64,000 bases of DNA from NCBI GenBank assembly GCA_017451645.1, contig JAFTNZ010000012.1:1-64000 (forward strand). The letters are read 5' to 3'. This stretch comes from Bacteroidaceae bacterium. GTDB taxonomy: Bacteria; Bacteroidota; Bacteroidia; Bacteroidales; Bacteroidaceae. The translations under genes and the position numbers were made by a program. Shown piece after piece: positions 36,785 through 47,591 of this stretch (position 1 is the stretch's first letter; each line of letters begins with the position of its first letter). The notes beneath the pieces were generated by a model. That model ran no database searches. It was not told the origin of the DNA and saw only the letters and a program-made list of their open reading frames with translations.

Positions 36785-39106
36785 ATGAAAAGTAAAAGAT
36801 TCCTGAAAGGAATGGCTTGGGGGCTCCTGTCTCTGCCCCTTGCACTTTGTTCGTGCGAGGATGAGATGACGGACGATCCACATTACAAGCCACAGGTTCG
36901 TACGGGAAGTGCTTATCAGCAGTTGCAAGAGGACGGGAAATATACCATCTTCTTGCAGGGTGTGGATTTGGCCGGGTTTACGGGGATTGTCGATGGCAAG
37001 AACCTGATGACAGTGATGGCTCCGGATGATGTCGCTTTCCAGAAGTATTTGCAAGAGCAGGGATTCTCCTCTATCCAGGAGATGTATGAACAGAACCCGC
37101 AGTCGGTTATCCGTCTCATCGGATTTCATCTGATGTACTATTCGTACGATTGGAACAAACTCGTCAATTTCCGTCCGTTGGAGGGCGATGGCGCTACAGA
37201 GGAGGAGAGTAACAGGGATGCCGGCCTCTACTTCAAACACCGTACACACAGCAGTTCTCCCATTACTCTGGAGTACAATCCCGTACTGGATACAGAGGTG
37301 AAAGTCTATCATTTCGACCGTCTGTTGCCGGTCTTCTCCAGCCGTCTGTTCCAAACTTTGGGAATCGATGCCAAAACCAACTATGAATATTTCTACCCGA
37401 ACAGCACGTGGACAGGCAGCCGTGAAGGCGGTGGCTTCAATGTAGCCAATGCCAGTGTATTGGATGAAGAGAGCGTAATTACCGACAACGGCTATCTTTA
37501 TCATATTGATCAGGTGCTTGATCCGGTGGAAAGCCTGCATGCGACATTGAAGAGCAATCCCAAGTATTCCAAATACATCGAATTGTATGACAATTACACT
37601 TCGTATGTGGAAAATGTTGATTTGTCAACAGACTTTGGTGGTGGCGATAAGGTCTATCTGCACTCCCACAATGCTTCATTGCCCTTGCCGAATATTGCTT
37701 ATGAATGGATGAGTCCCTATTATCAGAGCTTCTCCACCAACTGTGTGCAGGGATATACTATTTTTGCTCCTACGAATGAGGCCATTACTGAATTCTTCAA
37801 TAGCTATTGGACTGAGGAAGGAGGCTATACGAGTTTCGACGAACTCGACCCGCTGATCAAGGAGTACTTCATCATGCAGACATTTGCCAGTACGTCTTAT
37901 CCTGTTTTCCCATCGATGTTGAAGCCTTCTTATACCACCGTAAATGGGAAACCCTATGTGACGGACTATTATGATATGCCGATAGCCGTTGACCCGGAGA
38001 CTGTGACCGACCGTTGTGTCTGCTCTAACGGTTTCCTTTACGGAATGGATAATATGGCTGTGCCTTCCATCTTCTCGTCCGTGGTGGGAGCGGCTTTCAA
38101 CAATATGGCTTACCGCAATTTCCTTTATGTGCTCTCCACATCTGATCAAATTGGTTCGTTGGCTTCCGATCAGATGTCATTCATTGCGATGATGCCTGAC
38201 ACCACCAAGTTTGCGGTGGATGCAGCCAATATGCCGATTCAGAAGTCTGGAAACTCCTATGTCATCAAGGAATGGGACGATGTGAACGGAGTCTATGGTG
38301 ATATGTCATCTTCTACAGCCCAAGCTATCGTGAATATGCATGTGGCTCCCAATGTGGAAGAATTGCCTCTGACGGGGACAGCTGTGGTTGAGACCAATAC
38401 CCCCTTCAACTATCTCTTTGTGAGGGATGGAAAGGTGACGACAAACTATCTTTTCAACAATTACCTCTCTCCGGAATATGCCGGCGACCCGTTTGTCCCC
38501 TTCAAGAAAGTGTATGAAGGAAGCAATGGTACAGCTTATGCATACGAAGGAAAAGACCTCTTCCAGGCAGGAACGGGTGACGGATTGGAGCACACGTTGT
38601 CAGTCTGCAACGACAAGGACTATCCCTACTACCTCTTCTCGCAATTGTTGCAGAAGGCCGGTATGGTGCAAGAGGGCAAGTTGCCTTCCATCGTTCCTGA
38701 TGAAGAAACGCGCTTTATCGCATTTGTGCCTACCAATGAGGCCATCAAGAACAACATCAAGAATATTCCTGGAGCTTCCAACCTGAAGATAGCAGATGAT
38801 TATCGTATCTCGGGTACTGTGAATACAAGTAATAAGGCACTTTTATCCGCTTACTTGCGTTCTTACTTTATCACCTCCATACTGACACCGTTTGCCAAGT
38901 ATCCTTATGCAGGTGCCGGTGTACAGGGAACGTTTGCCACGTTTGGCTCCAACCAATTGAACCTGGTTGACACGGGCAATTCTTTGCAGGTGAATTTTGT
39001 AGGAGGAGAGAGTGAGACTCCTGTCAATGTGGTGGAAGATTACGGATTCTTGCCGTTTGCCTATCAGGACGGATGTTTCCATTTCATTGAAGATATCCTT
39101 AAATAA
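36785..39106 (+). CDS. Fasciclin (FAS1)-domain surface lipoprotein, first of operon
   Basis: 773 aa with a lipoprotein signal ('PLALCSCEDE', acylated Cys about residue 24) and acidic residues right after it, a context favouring surface export in Bacteroides. Several FAS1 units are visible by their repeating 'TVMAPDDVAFQKYL', 'TIFAPTNEAITEFF' and 'IAFVPTNEAIKNNI' H1-like motifs. It lies 12 bp ahead of susC and is the first gene of the tight operon ending at 54674. FAS1 domains mediate adhesion; here, in the place usually held by SusE/F-like glycan-binding proteins, it is a candidate pectin-binding protein (inference). Confidence 0.85.
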   Translation: MKSKRFLKGMAWGLLSLPLALCSCEDEMTDDPHYKPQVRTGSAYQQLQEDGKYTIFLQGVDLAGFTGIVDGKNLMTVMAPDDVAFQKYLQEQGFSSIQEMYEQNPQSVIRLIGFHLMYYSYDWNKLVNFRPLEGDGATEEESNRDAGLYFKHRTHSSSPITLEYNPVLDTEVKVYHFDRLLPVFSSRLFQTLGIDAKTNYEYFYPNSTWTGSREGGGFNVANASVLDEESVITDNGYLYHIDQVLDPVESLHATLKSNPKYSKYIELYDNYTSYVENVDLSTDFGGGDKVYLHSHNASLPLPNIAYEWMSPYYQSFSTNCVQGYTIFAPTNEAITEFFNSYWTEEGGYTSFDELDPLIKEYFIMQTFASTSYPVFPSMLKPSYTTVNGKPYVTDYYDMPIAVDPETVTDRCVCSNGFLYGMDNMAVPSIFSSVVGAAFNNMAYRNFLYVLSTSDQIGSLASDQMSFIAMMPDTTKFAVDAANMPIQKSGNSYVIKEWDDVNGVYGDMSSSTAQAIVNMHVAPNVEELPLTGTAVVETNTPFNYLFVRDGKVTTNYLFNNYLSPEYAGDPFVPFKKVYEGSNGTAYAYEGKDLFQAGTGDGLEHTLSVCNDKDYPYYLFSQLLQKAGMVQEGKLPSIVPDEETRFIAFVPTNEAIKNNIKNIPGASNLKIADDYRISGTVNTSNKALLSAYLRSYFITSILTPFAKYPYAGAGVQGTFATFGSNQLNLVDTGNSLQVNFVGGESETPVNVVEDYGFLPFAYQDGCFHFIEDILK

Positions 39107-39118
39107 TAGAGAGAGTTT

Positions 39119-42100
39119 ATGAATAAGATAAGATATATAGGATTGTTGATGGCTGCATTGTTGGTTAGTATCAGTGGAGCCTTTGCCCAGAACGTGGTCT
39201 TGACCGGTCAGGTGACAGAAATGCTGGGCGGACAAAAAGAACCGATTATGGGAGCCAATGTAGTGGTGGTGAACAAAGGTGGCCGCTACTTGGGAGGAAA
39301 CATAACGGATATGGACGGAAACTATAACATCACCGTCCCTAAGAATGAGAAGGATCTTCAAATCCGTTTTTCATACATCGGTTTGAAGACCAAGAATGTT
39401 CCCTATACGGGACAGACGACATTGGATGTGACGATGGAAAGTGAAGCCACGGAATTGGAAGTGGCAGAAATCACAGCCAAGAAGATTGAACGTGATGAAA
39501 TGGGTGTGTCGTTCCTCGAACAGACTGCTGCAACACAAAAAGTGTTGATGAATGAACTGGTTGAAACCACTCCTGTAACTTCGGTAGAAGAGGCATTGCA
39601 GGGACAGTTGGCCGGTGTGGATATTACCTTGGGTGGTGACCCGGGAGCACGCAGTGCCATCCGTATCCGTGGTATCAATTCGTTGAGCTCTTCCAGTGAA
39701 CCGCTGATTGTAGTCGATGGTGTGCCTTATCCCACAGAAATTGCCGACGATTTTGAGTTTGCAACGGCTAATGAAGAGGATTTCGGAGCACTCTTGAACA
39801 TTTCGCCTTCCGACATTGAATCTATCGAAGTGTTGAAAGATGCTTCTGCTACAGCAATTTGGGGTACGCAGGGAGCCAACGGTGTCTTGCTGATTAATAC
39901 CAAAAAAGGTACAGTAGGACGTACCCGCTTCAATTTTGTATCCAAGGCTACGGCCAAATTTGAACCGGCTTCTATCCCTTTGCTGAATGGAAAGCAATAT
40001 GTTGCCATGATGCAGGATGCCATCTGGAATGCTGCCAATTCGAAGGGACTCCAACAGGCTGCCTCAGAGTTGGACTTGCTCTACAACACGTATGAAATAG
40101 GCTATAATCCCCAATGGACCTATTTTGATGAATACAATGTGGATGTCAACTGGCTCGATCTGGTGCGTCAGGATGCCTATACGTTTGATAACAGTATCTC
40201 CATGTCGGGTGGTGGCGACAAAGCAACTTACCGTTTCTCATTGGCCTATGTGGATGAGATGGGTACCACGATTGGCACTGATATGGACCGACTGACTGCC
40301 AAGTTGAATATCGGCTACAACTTCTCCGACCGTCTGCGGGTATCGACAGACTTCTCTTTCAGCCAGACCAACAGGCAGGCAAGTGTGGCCGATGTGCGTA
40401 GTGAGGCTATGCGTGCCATGCCTAACAAAAGTCCCTATTACATCGATGATGAGACCGGCGAATACCGTCCTGTCTATTTTGCCCGCGAAGATTACACGGG
40501 AGCAGCTTTTGACAATGACAAGTGGGAAAAGGCCAAAAACTTCAACGCTCTGGCTATGGCCGAAGAGGGATTCAACAAGACCATGCAGCGTGAAGAGAAG
40601 GCTACGTTGAATTGGGAATACCGTTTCCCCTTCAAACTGACTTATAAGGGATACGTTTCTTTGAACATGCGTACGACCAAGAATCGTCAGTTCCTTCCAC
40701 AAGTGGCTACAGGTCTGTTGTGGACTGATGCCAATGCCAATGCCAGCATTGACAATCTGTCAGATGCTTTGACTTTGCAAACCAGCAACACGTTGCTTTA
40801 CATGAACACTTTTGCAGAGAAGCACCAATTGATTGGAACGTATGTGTTCCGCACATCAATGGGTACGAACTCAAGCTACTCCAGCAAAACTTCGGGCAAT
40901 GCCTCATCCAACATCTCTGACCCGACTGCGGGCGGAAAGGTCGCAAGTTTGTCTTCCGGAAAGTCTGAAAGCCGTTCGATATCCTCTATTTTTCAATTGG
41001 TCTATACTTACGACCGCCGATATGTAGCCAAGGCTACCATCAATACGGAAGGAAACTCGGCTATGGGTAAGGACAAACGGTTTGCCAACTTCCCTTCATT
41101 CGGACTCAGTTGGAACATCAGCGAAGAGCATTTCTTAGAGAATGCAACGTGGCTTTCTGACACTAAATTGCGTTTCGGATTAGGATGGAGCGGTAAAGCC
41201 CCGAGCGGTACGGCCTATTATTTGGGAGCTTACCAGGCATTGGGGGCTTACGGTAATATGGCAGCCATCTCGCCCGTGCGTATGCAGCTTGACAAATTGA
41301 AATGGGAATCTACCCGTGAGTGGAACATCGGTTTCGATCTCCGTCTCTTTGACCGTTTCACCCTTAACGTAGATTACTACAATCGCTATACGAGTGACCT
41401 GTTGCGGGAAAAAGTGGGAATCTCTACCATTACCGGTTTCTCACAACTCCGTTGGTACAACTCCGGTGAGTTGAGCAACCAGGGTTTCGAGGTTCGATTT
41501 GACTATCAGGTGTTCAAAAACAAGGATTGGTTAGTGAACGTGAACATGAACGCCAGCCGCAACATCAACAAGGTGGAGAAACTGCCTGTCAACATGAATC
41601 AGGAAAACTACAAACGCGAAAATGGCGCCTATGCTGTGCGTGTAGTAGAAGGAGACCCTGTAGGTTCATTCTATGGTTACCGTTATAAGGGAGTTTATCA
41701 GAATGTGGAAGATACTTATGCCCGTAATGCAGAAGGGGGTATCATGTACGACATCCAAGGCAAGCCGATTGTGATGCAGAATATTGATACCCAGTGCTTC
41801 CCGGGTGATGCCAAGTATGAAGACATCAATCACGACGGTGTCATCAACGAATCGGATATAGTCTATTTGGGTAACTCCAATCCGCTCTTCTTTGGTGGTG
41901 CGAATTTCTCAATCAAGTACAAGAATGTAAGACTGAACGCCAATTTCTTCGGTCGTTTCGGACAGAAGGTCATCAATAATGCACGTATGAATCTGGAAGG
42001 AATGCGTGGTACGGATAATCAGAGTACGGCTGTGCTGAACCGTTGGAGAACTGAAGGTGACGACACCGATATTCCGCGTGCTCTCTATGGCATGGGTTAT

Positions 42101-42376
42101 AACTATTTGGGCTCTGACCGCTTTGTGGAAAACAACTCCTTCATGCGTCTGAAGACCTTGACTCTGTCGTGGGATATGCCCAAAAAATGGTTGAAGAGTG
42201 CCGGCATAGAACGATTGCAACTTTATTGTACGGGATATGACCTGTTCACATGGACTGACTATTCAGGACAAGACCCGGAGGTGGCATTGGATCCAAAGCC
42301 TACCGAACCGGTGGCGGACAACAACAAGGCACCCGTGACCAAGCGTGTGACATTCGGTATTAACTTATCATTCTAA
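39119..42376 (+). CDS. SusC-like TonB-dependent outer-membrane transporter 1
   Basis: 1085 aa. Signal peptide (about 1-24, 'VSISGAFAQ'), a carboxypeptidase-regulatory-like domain (about 28-110; 'LTGQVTEMLGG...GANVVVVN'), a plug domain carrying the SusC signature region 'IRIRGINSLSSSSEPLIVVDG' and 'SIEVLKDASATAIWG', then a 22-stranded barrel ending in aromatic 'VTFGINLSF'. It forms the import barrel for oligosaccharides captured by the SusD lid encoded 19 bp downstream. No N-terminal signalling (STN) domain is visible, so it does not by itself control an anti-sigma factor. Confidence 0.95.
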   Translation: MNKIRYIGLLMAALLVSISGAFAQNVVLTGQVTEMLGGQKEPIMGANVVVVNKGGRYLGGNITDMDGNYNITVPKNEKDLQIRFSYIGLKTKNVPYTGQTTLDVTMESEATELEVAEITAKKIERDEMGVSFLEQTAATQKVLMNELVETTPVTSVEEALQGQLAGVDITLGGDPGARSAIRIRGINSLSSSSEPLIVVDGVPYPTEIADDFEFATANEEDFGALLNISPSDIESIEVLKDASATAIWGTQGANGVLLINTKKGTVGRTRFNFVSKATAKFEPASIPLLNGKQYVAMMQDAIWNAANSKGLQQAASELDLLYNTYEIGYNPQWTYFDEYNVDVNWLDLVRQDAYTFDNSISMSGGGDKATYRFSLAYVDEMGTTIGTDMDRLTAKLNIGYNFSDRLRVSTDFSFSQTNRQASVADVRSEAMRAMPNKSPYYIDDETGEYRPVYFAREDYTGAAFDNDKWEKAKNFNALAMAEEGFNKTMQREEKATLNWEYRFPFKLTYKGYVSLNMRTTKNRQFLPQVATGLLWTDANANASIDNLSDALTLQTSNTLLYMNTFAEKHQLIGTYVFRTSMGTNSSYSSKTSGNASSNISDPTAGGKVASLSSGKSESRSISSIFQLVYTYDRRYVAKATINTEGNSAMGKDKRFANFPSFGLSWNISEEHFLENATWLSDTKLRFGLGWSGKAPSGTAYYLGAYQALGAYGNMAAISPVRMQLDKLKWESTREWNIGFDLRLFDRFTLNVDYYNRYTSDLLREKVGISTITGFSQLRWYNSGELSNQGFEVRFDYQVFKNKDWLVNVNMNASRNINKVEKLPVNMNQENYKRENGAYAVRVVEGDPVGSFYGYRYKGVYQNVEDTYARNAEGGIMYDIQGKPIVMQNIDTQCFPGDAKYEDINHDGVINESDIVYLGNSNPLFFGGANFSIKYKNVRLNANFFGRFGQKVINNARMNLEGMRGTDNQSTAVLNRWRTEGDDTDIPRALYGMGYNYLGSDRFVENNSFMRLKTLTLSWDMPKKWLKSAGIERLQLYCTGYDLFTWTDYSGQDPEVALDPKPTEPVADNNKAPVTKRVTFGINLSF

Positions 42377-42395
42377 CAGAAGGGAGGAAAAAACA

Positions 42396-43994
42396 ATGAA
42401 AAAGATATTTTCCATCATCATGATTAGTGCGGGGCTTCTCTGCTCTTCGTGCAGTGATTGGCTGGATATCCTGCCTAACAACGAGCAGGTGACTGACCAG
42501 TATTGGAAATCCAAAGAAGATGTTGAGGCTGTGGTAGCTTCGGGCTATTACTATATGCGTCAGACCATTACCAAGATGGTACAGTTGGGGGAATTGCGTG
42601 GAGGTACACTCTATACAAAGGGTACTGTTTCTTGGGCTAATGGAGCCGATAAAATGCAAGACTTCAACCTGCAGCCTACACACACCATCTGCAAATATGA
42701 TGACATATATAGGGTGATAGGTATGGCAAACTCTGTGCTGCACTATGCAGCCGGGGTACGCACACTGGATGATACTTATACGGAAGGTGCCTTGAAATCA
42801 CATTTGGCTGAGGCTTACTTCATGCGTGCCTATTGCTATTTCTTGTTAGTGCGAAATTGGCGTGATGTTCCTTTGGTTACCGAAGCTTTTGTGACAGATG
42901 CGGCTGAATACAATTTGCCTAAATCATCGGAGAAAGAAATCATAGCCCAGATCAAGAGAGATTTGTTGACTGCTATCGAGAGCGGAGGCGCCAAGACCAT
43001 TTATGAAGAGGAGTGGCAGACAAAAGGAAGGGCTACCATCTGGGCTTTGTATGCACTGATGGCCGATGTGTGCTTGTGGGATGAGGACTATGACAATGCC
43101 ATCATCTACAGCAATGCCATTCTGGAAGTACCGGAAGGAGATACTTCCATCCGTCCGAGATTCATTCAGGATCAGACCAAATGGTTCGAAATCTTCTATC
43201 CGGGCAACAGCAACGAGTCCATTTTCGAACTGAACTTCGACTACGCTCTCTATCAGGAGACCAACTCATTTGCCAACACACTCAGCATCGCTTCGGCCAT
43301 ATCCAGTGGTTTCGTCCTGACCGAGCGTACAGTGGATAAGGTAAAGCTGGAGGCTGCTGAAGTAATCAAAGCACAAGGCAATGTGGTGCCAGACCGCGTA
43401 GGACGTACCTTGATGGCCAGTGTCATCTATCCCAATATGGTGCATCCTTATAGCGACTACAACCGTCAGCAAGACCTCCTTTTGTGGAAATATCATGGAA
43501 CGAATGTGGTGGATGTGAACAATTTCCGCGAACACCTCGATCCGAACTTCATCATATATCGTGTAGCTGAAATTATCCTGATTAAAGCTGAAGCTCTGAT
43601 TATGAAGGGAGAGTCAGGCAGTGCGGAGTGGGCTTCTGCCGTAGCCCTGATCAATCAGATTCGTGAGCGTGCCATGTTGCCTGGCTATGACGAACTGACA
43701 GCACAAGGATGGTCCAAACTGGAGTTTTTGGATGTGTTGATGAACGAGCGTGAGATGGAGTTCCTTGGCGAAGCCAAACGGTGGTATGACCTGTTGCGTC
43801 TGGCAAGGAAGAACAACTATGCCAAGGAGTATAAGGACTACTTCATGGCTGAAGTGCTCGAAGGAAACACCACGACAAATGACCAGTGGATTCAGTCGGT
43901 GTTGTTGGACAACAATGCCCTCTATTTGCCTATTTCCCAAAGTGAAATTGATGTGAATCCCAACTTGGAGCAGAATGAGTATTACACGAACTAA
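42396..43994 (+). CDS. SusD/RagB-like surface lipoprotein 1
   Basis: 532 aa; lipobox 'GLLCSSCSDWLD' with Cys19. The N-terminal motif 'PNNEQVTDQYWKSKEDVEAVVASGYYYMR' and the later 'AYFMRAYCYFLLVRNWRDVPLVTE' are typical of SusD TPR helices; the C-terminal 'ERAMLPGYDELT...NEREMEFLGEAKRWYDLLRL' is the RagB/SusD C-terminal signature. It forms the hinged lid on the SusC barrel and binds glycan at the cell surface. Tightly spaced on both sides (19 and 10 bp). Confidence 0.95.
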   Translation: MKKIFSIIMISAGLLCSSCSDWLDILPNNEQVTDQYWKSKEDVEAVVASGYYYMRQTITKMVQLGELRGGTLYTKGTVSWANGADKMQDFNLQPTHTICKYDDIYRVIGMANSVLHYAAGVRTLDDTYTEGALKSHLAEAYFMRAYCYFLLVRNWRDVPLVTEAFVTDAAEYNLPKSSEKEIIAQIKRDLLTAIESGGAKTIYEEEWQTKGRATIWALYALMADVCLWDEDYDNAIIYSNAILEVPEGDTSIRPRFIQDQTKWFEIFYPGNSNESIFELNFDYALYQETNSFANTLSIASAISSGFVLTERTVDKVKLEAAEVIKAQGNVVPDRVGRTLMASVIYPNMVHPYSDYNRQQDLLLWKYHGTNVVDVNNFREHLDPNFIIYRVAEIILIKAEALIMKGESGSAEWASAVALINQIRERAMLPGYDELTAQGWSKLEFLDVLMNEREMEFLGEAKRWYDLLRLARKNNYAKEYKDYFMAEVLEGNTTTNDQWIQSVLLDNNALYLPISQSEIDVNPNLEQNEYYTN

Positions 43995-44004
43995 TAATTC
44001 ACAG

Positions 44005-45798
44005 ATGAAAAATATGAAAAAGTTGAAAGACAAGATATGTACAAAGGTTTTTGCGCTGTTGGGGGCAGCATTGATGATTGCCTCTTGCGAAGACCCTTAT
44101 GAAGACAGCACCTATATCAACGAGGACAATTTGCCTCCTTTGGCATTGACTATGGCTGCCGATTCTACCGCAACAGAATGGGTGAAGGTGTTGAGATATG
44201 CTGGTATGTATGATGCACTGAACTATGCATTGGATCCCTTCACTGTGTTGTTGCCTACCGATGAGGCTTTGGAATCGTTCTATACTGCCAAGGGGGTGAA
44301 CTCCATTGATGAGTTGGGAGTGGAATTTGCCAAAGACCTGGTGCTGACTCACACGATTGGAGACTCTCTCAAGGTAGATGATTTTGTGAAGTATATATCG
44401 GTTTCAGGTGGTGCTGGATTAAATAATTTGGCTGGAGAGAAATTGAGCGTCTTCATGGATACTACAGAAGCAGGTAGTTTCTATCTGGTAAATGAAGCAA
44501 AGACCTCTGTCAGTCATGTGTTGCAGGCTGAGATTCCGGCCTATAATGGCTACATTTATCGCATGGATGCTGTCATCAATCCGCTGAACCAGTCAGTGTA
44601 TGACCTTTTGCTGGCAGGTGGAAACACCGGAGATGCCAACCGTTTCGGTATCATGAAGCAGGCTTTGGAACTCACAGGATGGGCGGACTCACTCAGTGTT
44701 ATCCAAGATACCCTTTGGTACACATCCGGGAATTACAGCCTCAAACCTCGCTATTACACCCTGTTGGCTGTGGCTGATGAGACTTTCCAGAAGGATGGCA
44801 TAGGTTCGTTGGATGCCTTGGTTGCCAAGTTGGGTGCTGCGGCTGATTACGACTCTGAAGATAATGAATTGAACAAGTATGTGGCTTACCACATACTGAA
44901 TGCTACCAGTGACTGCTCTGACCTCCTGAATCCGTTGGATGTGTATGTGGAGGATGCAGAGACCGGTGAATTGATTCCTCAGTCAGCAGACTCTGTGAAA
45001 CTGATAGACACCAGTGCAGAAAACCTTATACTACAGTTGACACGCCGAGGAACCGTTCCTGATGTCTCCTATGTCTTTAATGAGCAGGCGGAGGCTGCCA
45101 GATTCCTTCCCTCGAACTCGGATGTCTTGGCCAAGAACGGCTATCTGCATGAACTGGATGCCTATCTGCCGGTGTGGGAACCTGAACAGGCATTGGTTGT
45201 GTGGGATTTGGCTGACTATGTGTCTGTGAAGACCGTTGTGGAGTCTTTCGGTGAAATTTATAGGCCTGTTGAACCTGTATCATCTGAGTGTAAAGTTCCT
45301 TTGACTTCACTGACAGATGTCTATACCTACGAAGTGGGTGGTGATGGAGTAGGGGGTAACACCTATTACAATGTTACCTATGTGAACTGCAAGAAGAATC
45401 TGAGTGAAGCCAATAATTGCGACCGTGTGGTATTCAATCTCGGTTACATGGGATGGGCACAGATGAAGACACCCACTCTGGTGCATGGCAAGTATCGTGT
45501 AGAGTTGGACTTTGTCTATACGTTTGACCACTCATTCATGCGTACGATGTCTGATGGCAGCAACGGTGGATTGTTAAAGATGAGTTTTGATGGTGAGCAT
45601 GAGATTATGACAGCTCCTTATGCCAGTGTTTCCAAGAACTCTGTAGGAGTCTATTCGATTGTACTCTACGATGAAATAGAGTTTGAGACAACATCGAGCC
45701 ATCTGATGAAGTTCATTATAATGGATGCTGCTGCCAGCAACAACAGCAAGTTCAGTCTGCAGATTGATTGCATCCGTTTCATACCAATAACAGAATAA
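44005..45798 (+). CDS. FAS1-domain lipoprotein, second of operon
   Basis: 597 aa from the ATG at 44005, 10 bp after the susD stop; an in-frame ATG at 43975 lies inside susD and one at 44014 is also possible. Lipobox 'ALMIASCEDPYED' with Cys28. One FAS1 unit near residues 55-190 is clear ('DPFTVLLPTDEALESFY') and another near 200-390 is more diverged. The last about 150 residues form a beta-rich jelly-roll-like module ('YRVELDFVYTFDHSFMR'). Probably a surface glycan-binding partner of the SusCD complexes; this is inferred from position and lipidation. Confidence 0.8.
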   Translation: MKNMKKLKDKICTKVFALLGAALMIASCEDPYEDSTYINEDNLPPLALTMAADSTATEWVKVLRYAGMYDALNYALDPFTVLLPTDEALESFYTAKGVNSIDELGVEFAKDLVLTHTIGDSLKVDDFVKYISVSGGAGLNNLAGEKLSVFMDTTEAGSFYLVNEAKTSVSHVLQAEIPAYNGYIYRMDAVINPLNQSVYDLLLAGGNTGDANRFGIMKQALELTGWADSLSVIQDTLWYTSGNYSLKPRYYTLLAVADETFQKDGIGSLDALVAKLGAAADYDSEDNELNKYVAYHILNATSDCSDLLNPLDVYVEDAETGELIPQSADSVKLIDTSAENLILQLTRRGTVPDVSYVFNEQAEAARFLPSNSDVLAKNGYLHELDAYLPVWEPEQALVVWDLADYVSVKTVVESFGEIYRPVEPVSSECKVPLTSLTDVYTYEVGGDGVGGNTYYNVTYVNCKKNLSEANNCDRVVFNLGYMGWAQMKTPTLVHGKYRVELDFVYTFDHSFMRTMSDGSNGGLLKMSFDGEHEIMTAPYASVSKNSVGVYSIVLYDEIEFETTSSHLMKFIIMDAAASNNSKFSLQIDCIRFIPITE

Positions 45799-45813
45799 CC
45801 TTGAATGTGACAT

Positions 45814-47574
45814 ATGAACAAAAGAATAATGAAATGGTATCTGCTTGCAGCATTGGTCTTGCCGATGATGGGCAGCTGTTCCGATGAGTGGGACGACCAT
45901 TATGAAGATACAAAAATTGAAGTGAACAATCCGGCCTTGAAGGAAGTCGAACAGACTACTGAGCAATTCTTGAGCGGAGACGAAACTTTTGCACAAATGT
46001 ATGGTTTCTTAGGTGAACAAGGAATTTTTTCCCGATTGGGTGAAAAGGGTTTGTTGCATACCATGCTGGTGGTGAAGGATGATGCCTTCTCGTTGGAAGG
46101 TATAGATACCGATAATGCCAATGAGTTGTTGCAGTTGGCCAACTCGCACGTGTCAGACATTGCTTTGCCTCCTTCTAACCTTCACGATGGAGACCGTGTG
46201 ATGATGTGGCACCAGAAGTTCGTCTCTGTAGCTGTTGATACAGCCAAAGTCTCAACGGATGTGAGCCGTATCTCATTCGGAGGGAGTGCAGTGAGTGAGA
46301 TAATCAAAACGACTGATGGGTACGTCTATGTCATCGATAAACTGATACATACCCCCAAGTCGTTGAAGGATCTCATTGATGGTTTGGATGAAGAAAATTA
46401 TTCTATATTCAAACAGTTGGTGCTTGCTTCCGGTGGACAGGAATTTGATCGTGCAAACAGCAAGCCTATCGGTGTGGATGCGACTGGAAATACAATCTAC
46501 GACTCAGTGTTCATCTATACCAATGAGTTTTTTGATGCCAAGAATTTCGATCTCAGTTCCGAATCGTTGACTGCTACGGCCCTTGTCTTTTCGGACGATG
46601 TCATTCATGCTGCCATGGCTGATGCTGAAGAGAAACTGGGTGCTTGGGATATGAAAGACCGTAACGGTGACGGACAAGAGTGGACAGAGGAAGACAAGGA
46701 TATCCTTCGTAATTGGATTCTTGAAGTAGCCTTTTTCAATCAGCGTCTCACACCTGCTGAAATGTCAGTTGATGCAGCCAGTCGTCTGACTTCCATTTAC
46801 AACCGCCAATGGCGAACCGAAGTACAGAAGGTGGATGTGGAGAATATGGAAGAGGTGTCGAATGGTGTGGTTTACTACGTGACAGATTTCAAGATTCCTA
46901 ACAATGTACTGATGTACCGCTTGAAGGACTTCTATTACTACTACGAAAATTGCGATGATATCGGAAAAACCAAATATTTTGTTGCTACCAATCTTTCAGG
47001 TTTTTCATGTAATACAGATGTTGCAGCTTGGACACCGCTGGAAGGTGTATGGCCGAAGGTGGAGAACCGTGTGCTGAACTGTAGTGTGACAGATACTTCA
47101 CTTGATGGGTGGACATTGGATTTCACTTTGCTTAAACGAATTTCAAACGAAGATGGCGCTTATGAAGTGAGACCCTATACGATTCCTCCCGGCACTTATC
47201 GCTTGGCTATGGGATTCAAACAGAACCTAGGCCTTGATTTGCAGATTGAGGTGTTGGTGAATGGAGCACCGGTGGCAGAAGCTGCTACTATCAGTGTGGG
47301 TTCAGCCACAACTTATCATTACGATCGTGGAGCCACTTTGTCCGATGGTTATCCTGAAGGTTATGCCGAAGTGAAAGATGAGCTGACCAACAGCAAGAAG
47401 AACAACTACAACACCGATGGTGGATTGGTCTATGAAGAGATTACCATTCCTGATGTGAAGGGAGACGGTGCACCGACAGAAGTAGTGATACGTGTGAAGA
47501 ACAGTAATCTGGCTGGTACGACCAAGACCATGTTCCATCATTGGTGTCTGCGTCCGACAGAAAACAACTATTAA
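45814..47574 (+). CDS. FAS1-like lipoprotein, third of operon
   Basis: 586 aa, starting 15 bp after the previous gene. Lipobox 'LPMMGSCSDEWDDHYED' with Cys22. The N-terminal half has a diverged FAS1-like unit ('LLHTMLVVKDDAFSLE', 'GYVYVIDKLIHTPKSL'). The C-terminal half carries a beta-sandwich-like domain ('GTYRLAMGFKQNLGLDLQIE') similar in layout to that of the preceding gene, so the two arose by duplication or domain sharing. It sits directly before the second SusC and is likely part of that receptor's surface complex. Confidence 0.75.
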   Translation: MNKRIMKWYLLAALVLPMMGSCSDEWDDHYEDTKIEVNNPALKEVEQTTEQFLSGDETFAQMYGFLGEQGIFSRLGEKGLLHTMLVVKDDAFSLEGIDTDNANELLQLANSHVSDIALPPSNLHDGDRVMMWHQKFVSVAVDTAKVSTDVSRISFGGSAVSEIIKTTDGYVYVIDKLIHTPKSLKDLIDGLDEENYSIFKQLVLASGGQEFDRANSKPIGVDATGNTIYDSVFIYTNEFFDAKNFDLSSESLTATALVFSDDVIHAAMADAEEKLGAWDMKDRNGDGQEWTEEDKDILRNWILEVAFFNQRLTPAEMSVDAASRLTSIYNRQWRTEVQKVDVENMEEVSNGVVYYVTDFKIPNNVLMYRLKDFYYYYENCDDIGKTKYFVATNLSGFSCNTDVAAWTPLEGVWPKVENRVLNCSVTDTSLDGWTLDFTLLKRISNEDGAYEVRPYTIPPGTYRLAMGFKQNLGLDLQIEVLVNGAPVAEAATISVGSATTYHYDRGATLSDGYPEGYAEVKDELTNSKKNNYNTDGGLVYEEITIPDVKGDGAPTEVVIRVKNSNLAGTTKTMFHHWCLRPTENNY

Positions 47575-47591
47575 ATCAAGGATATTGAGAT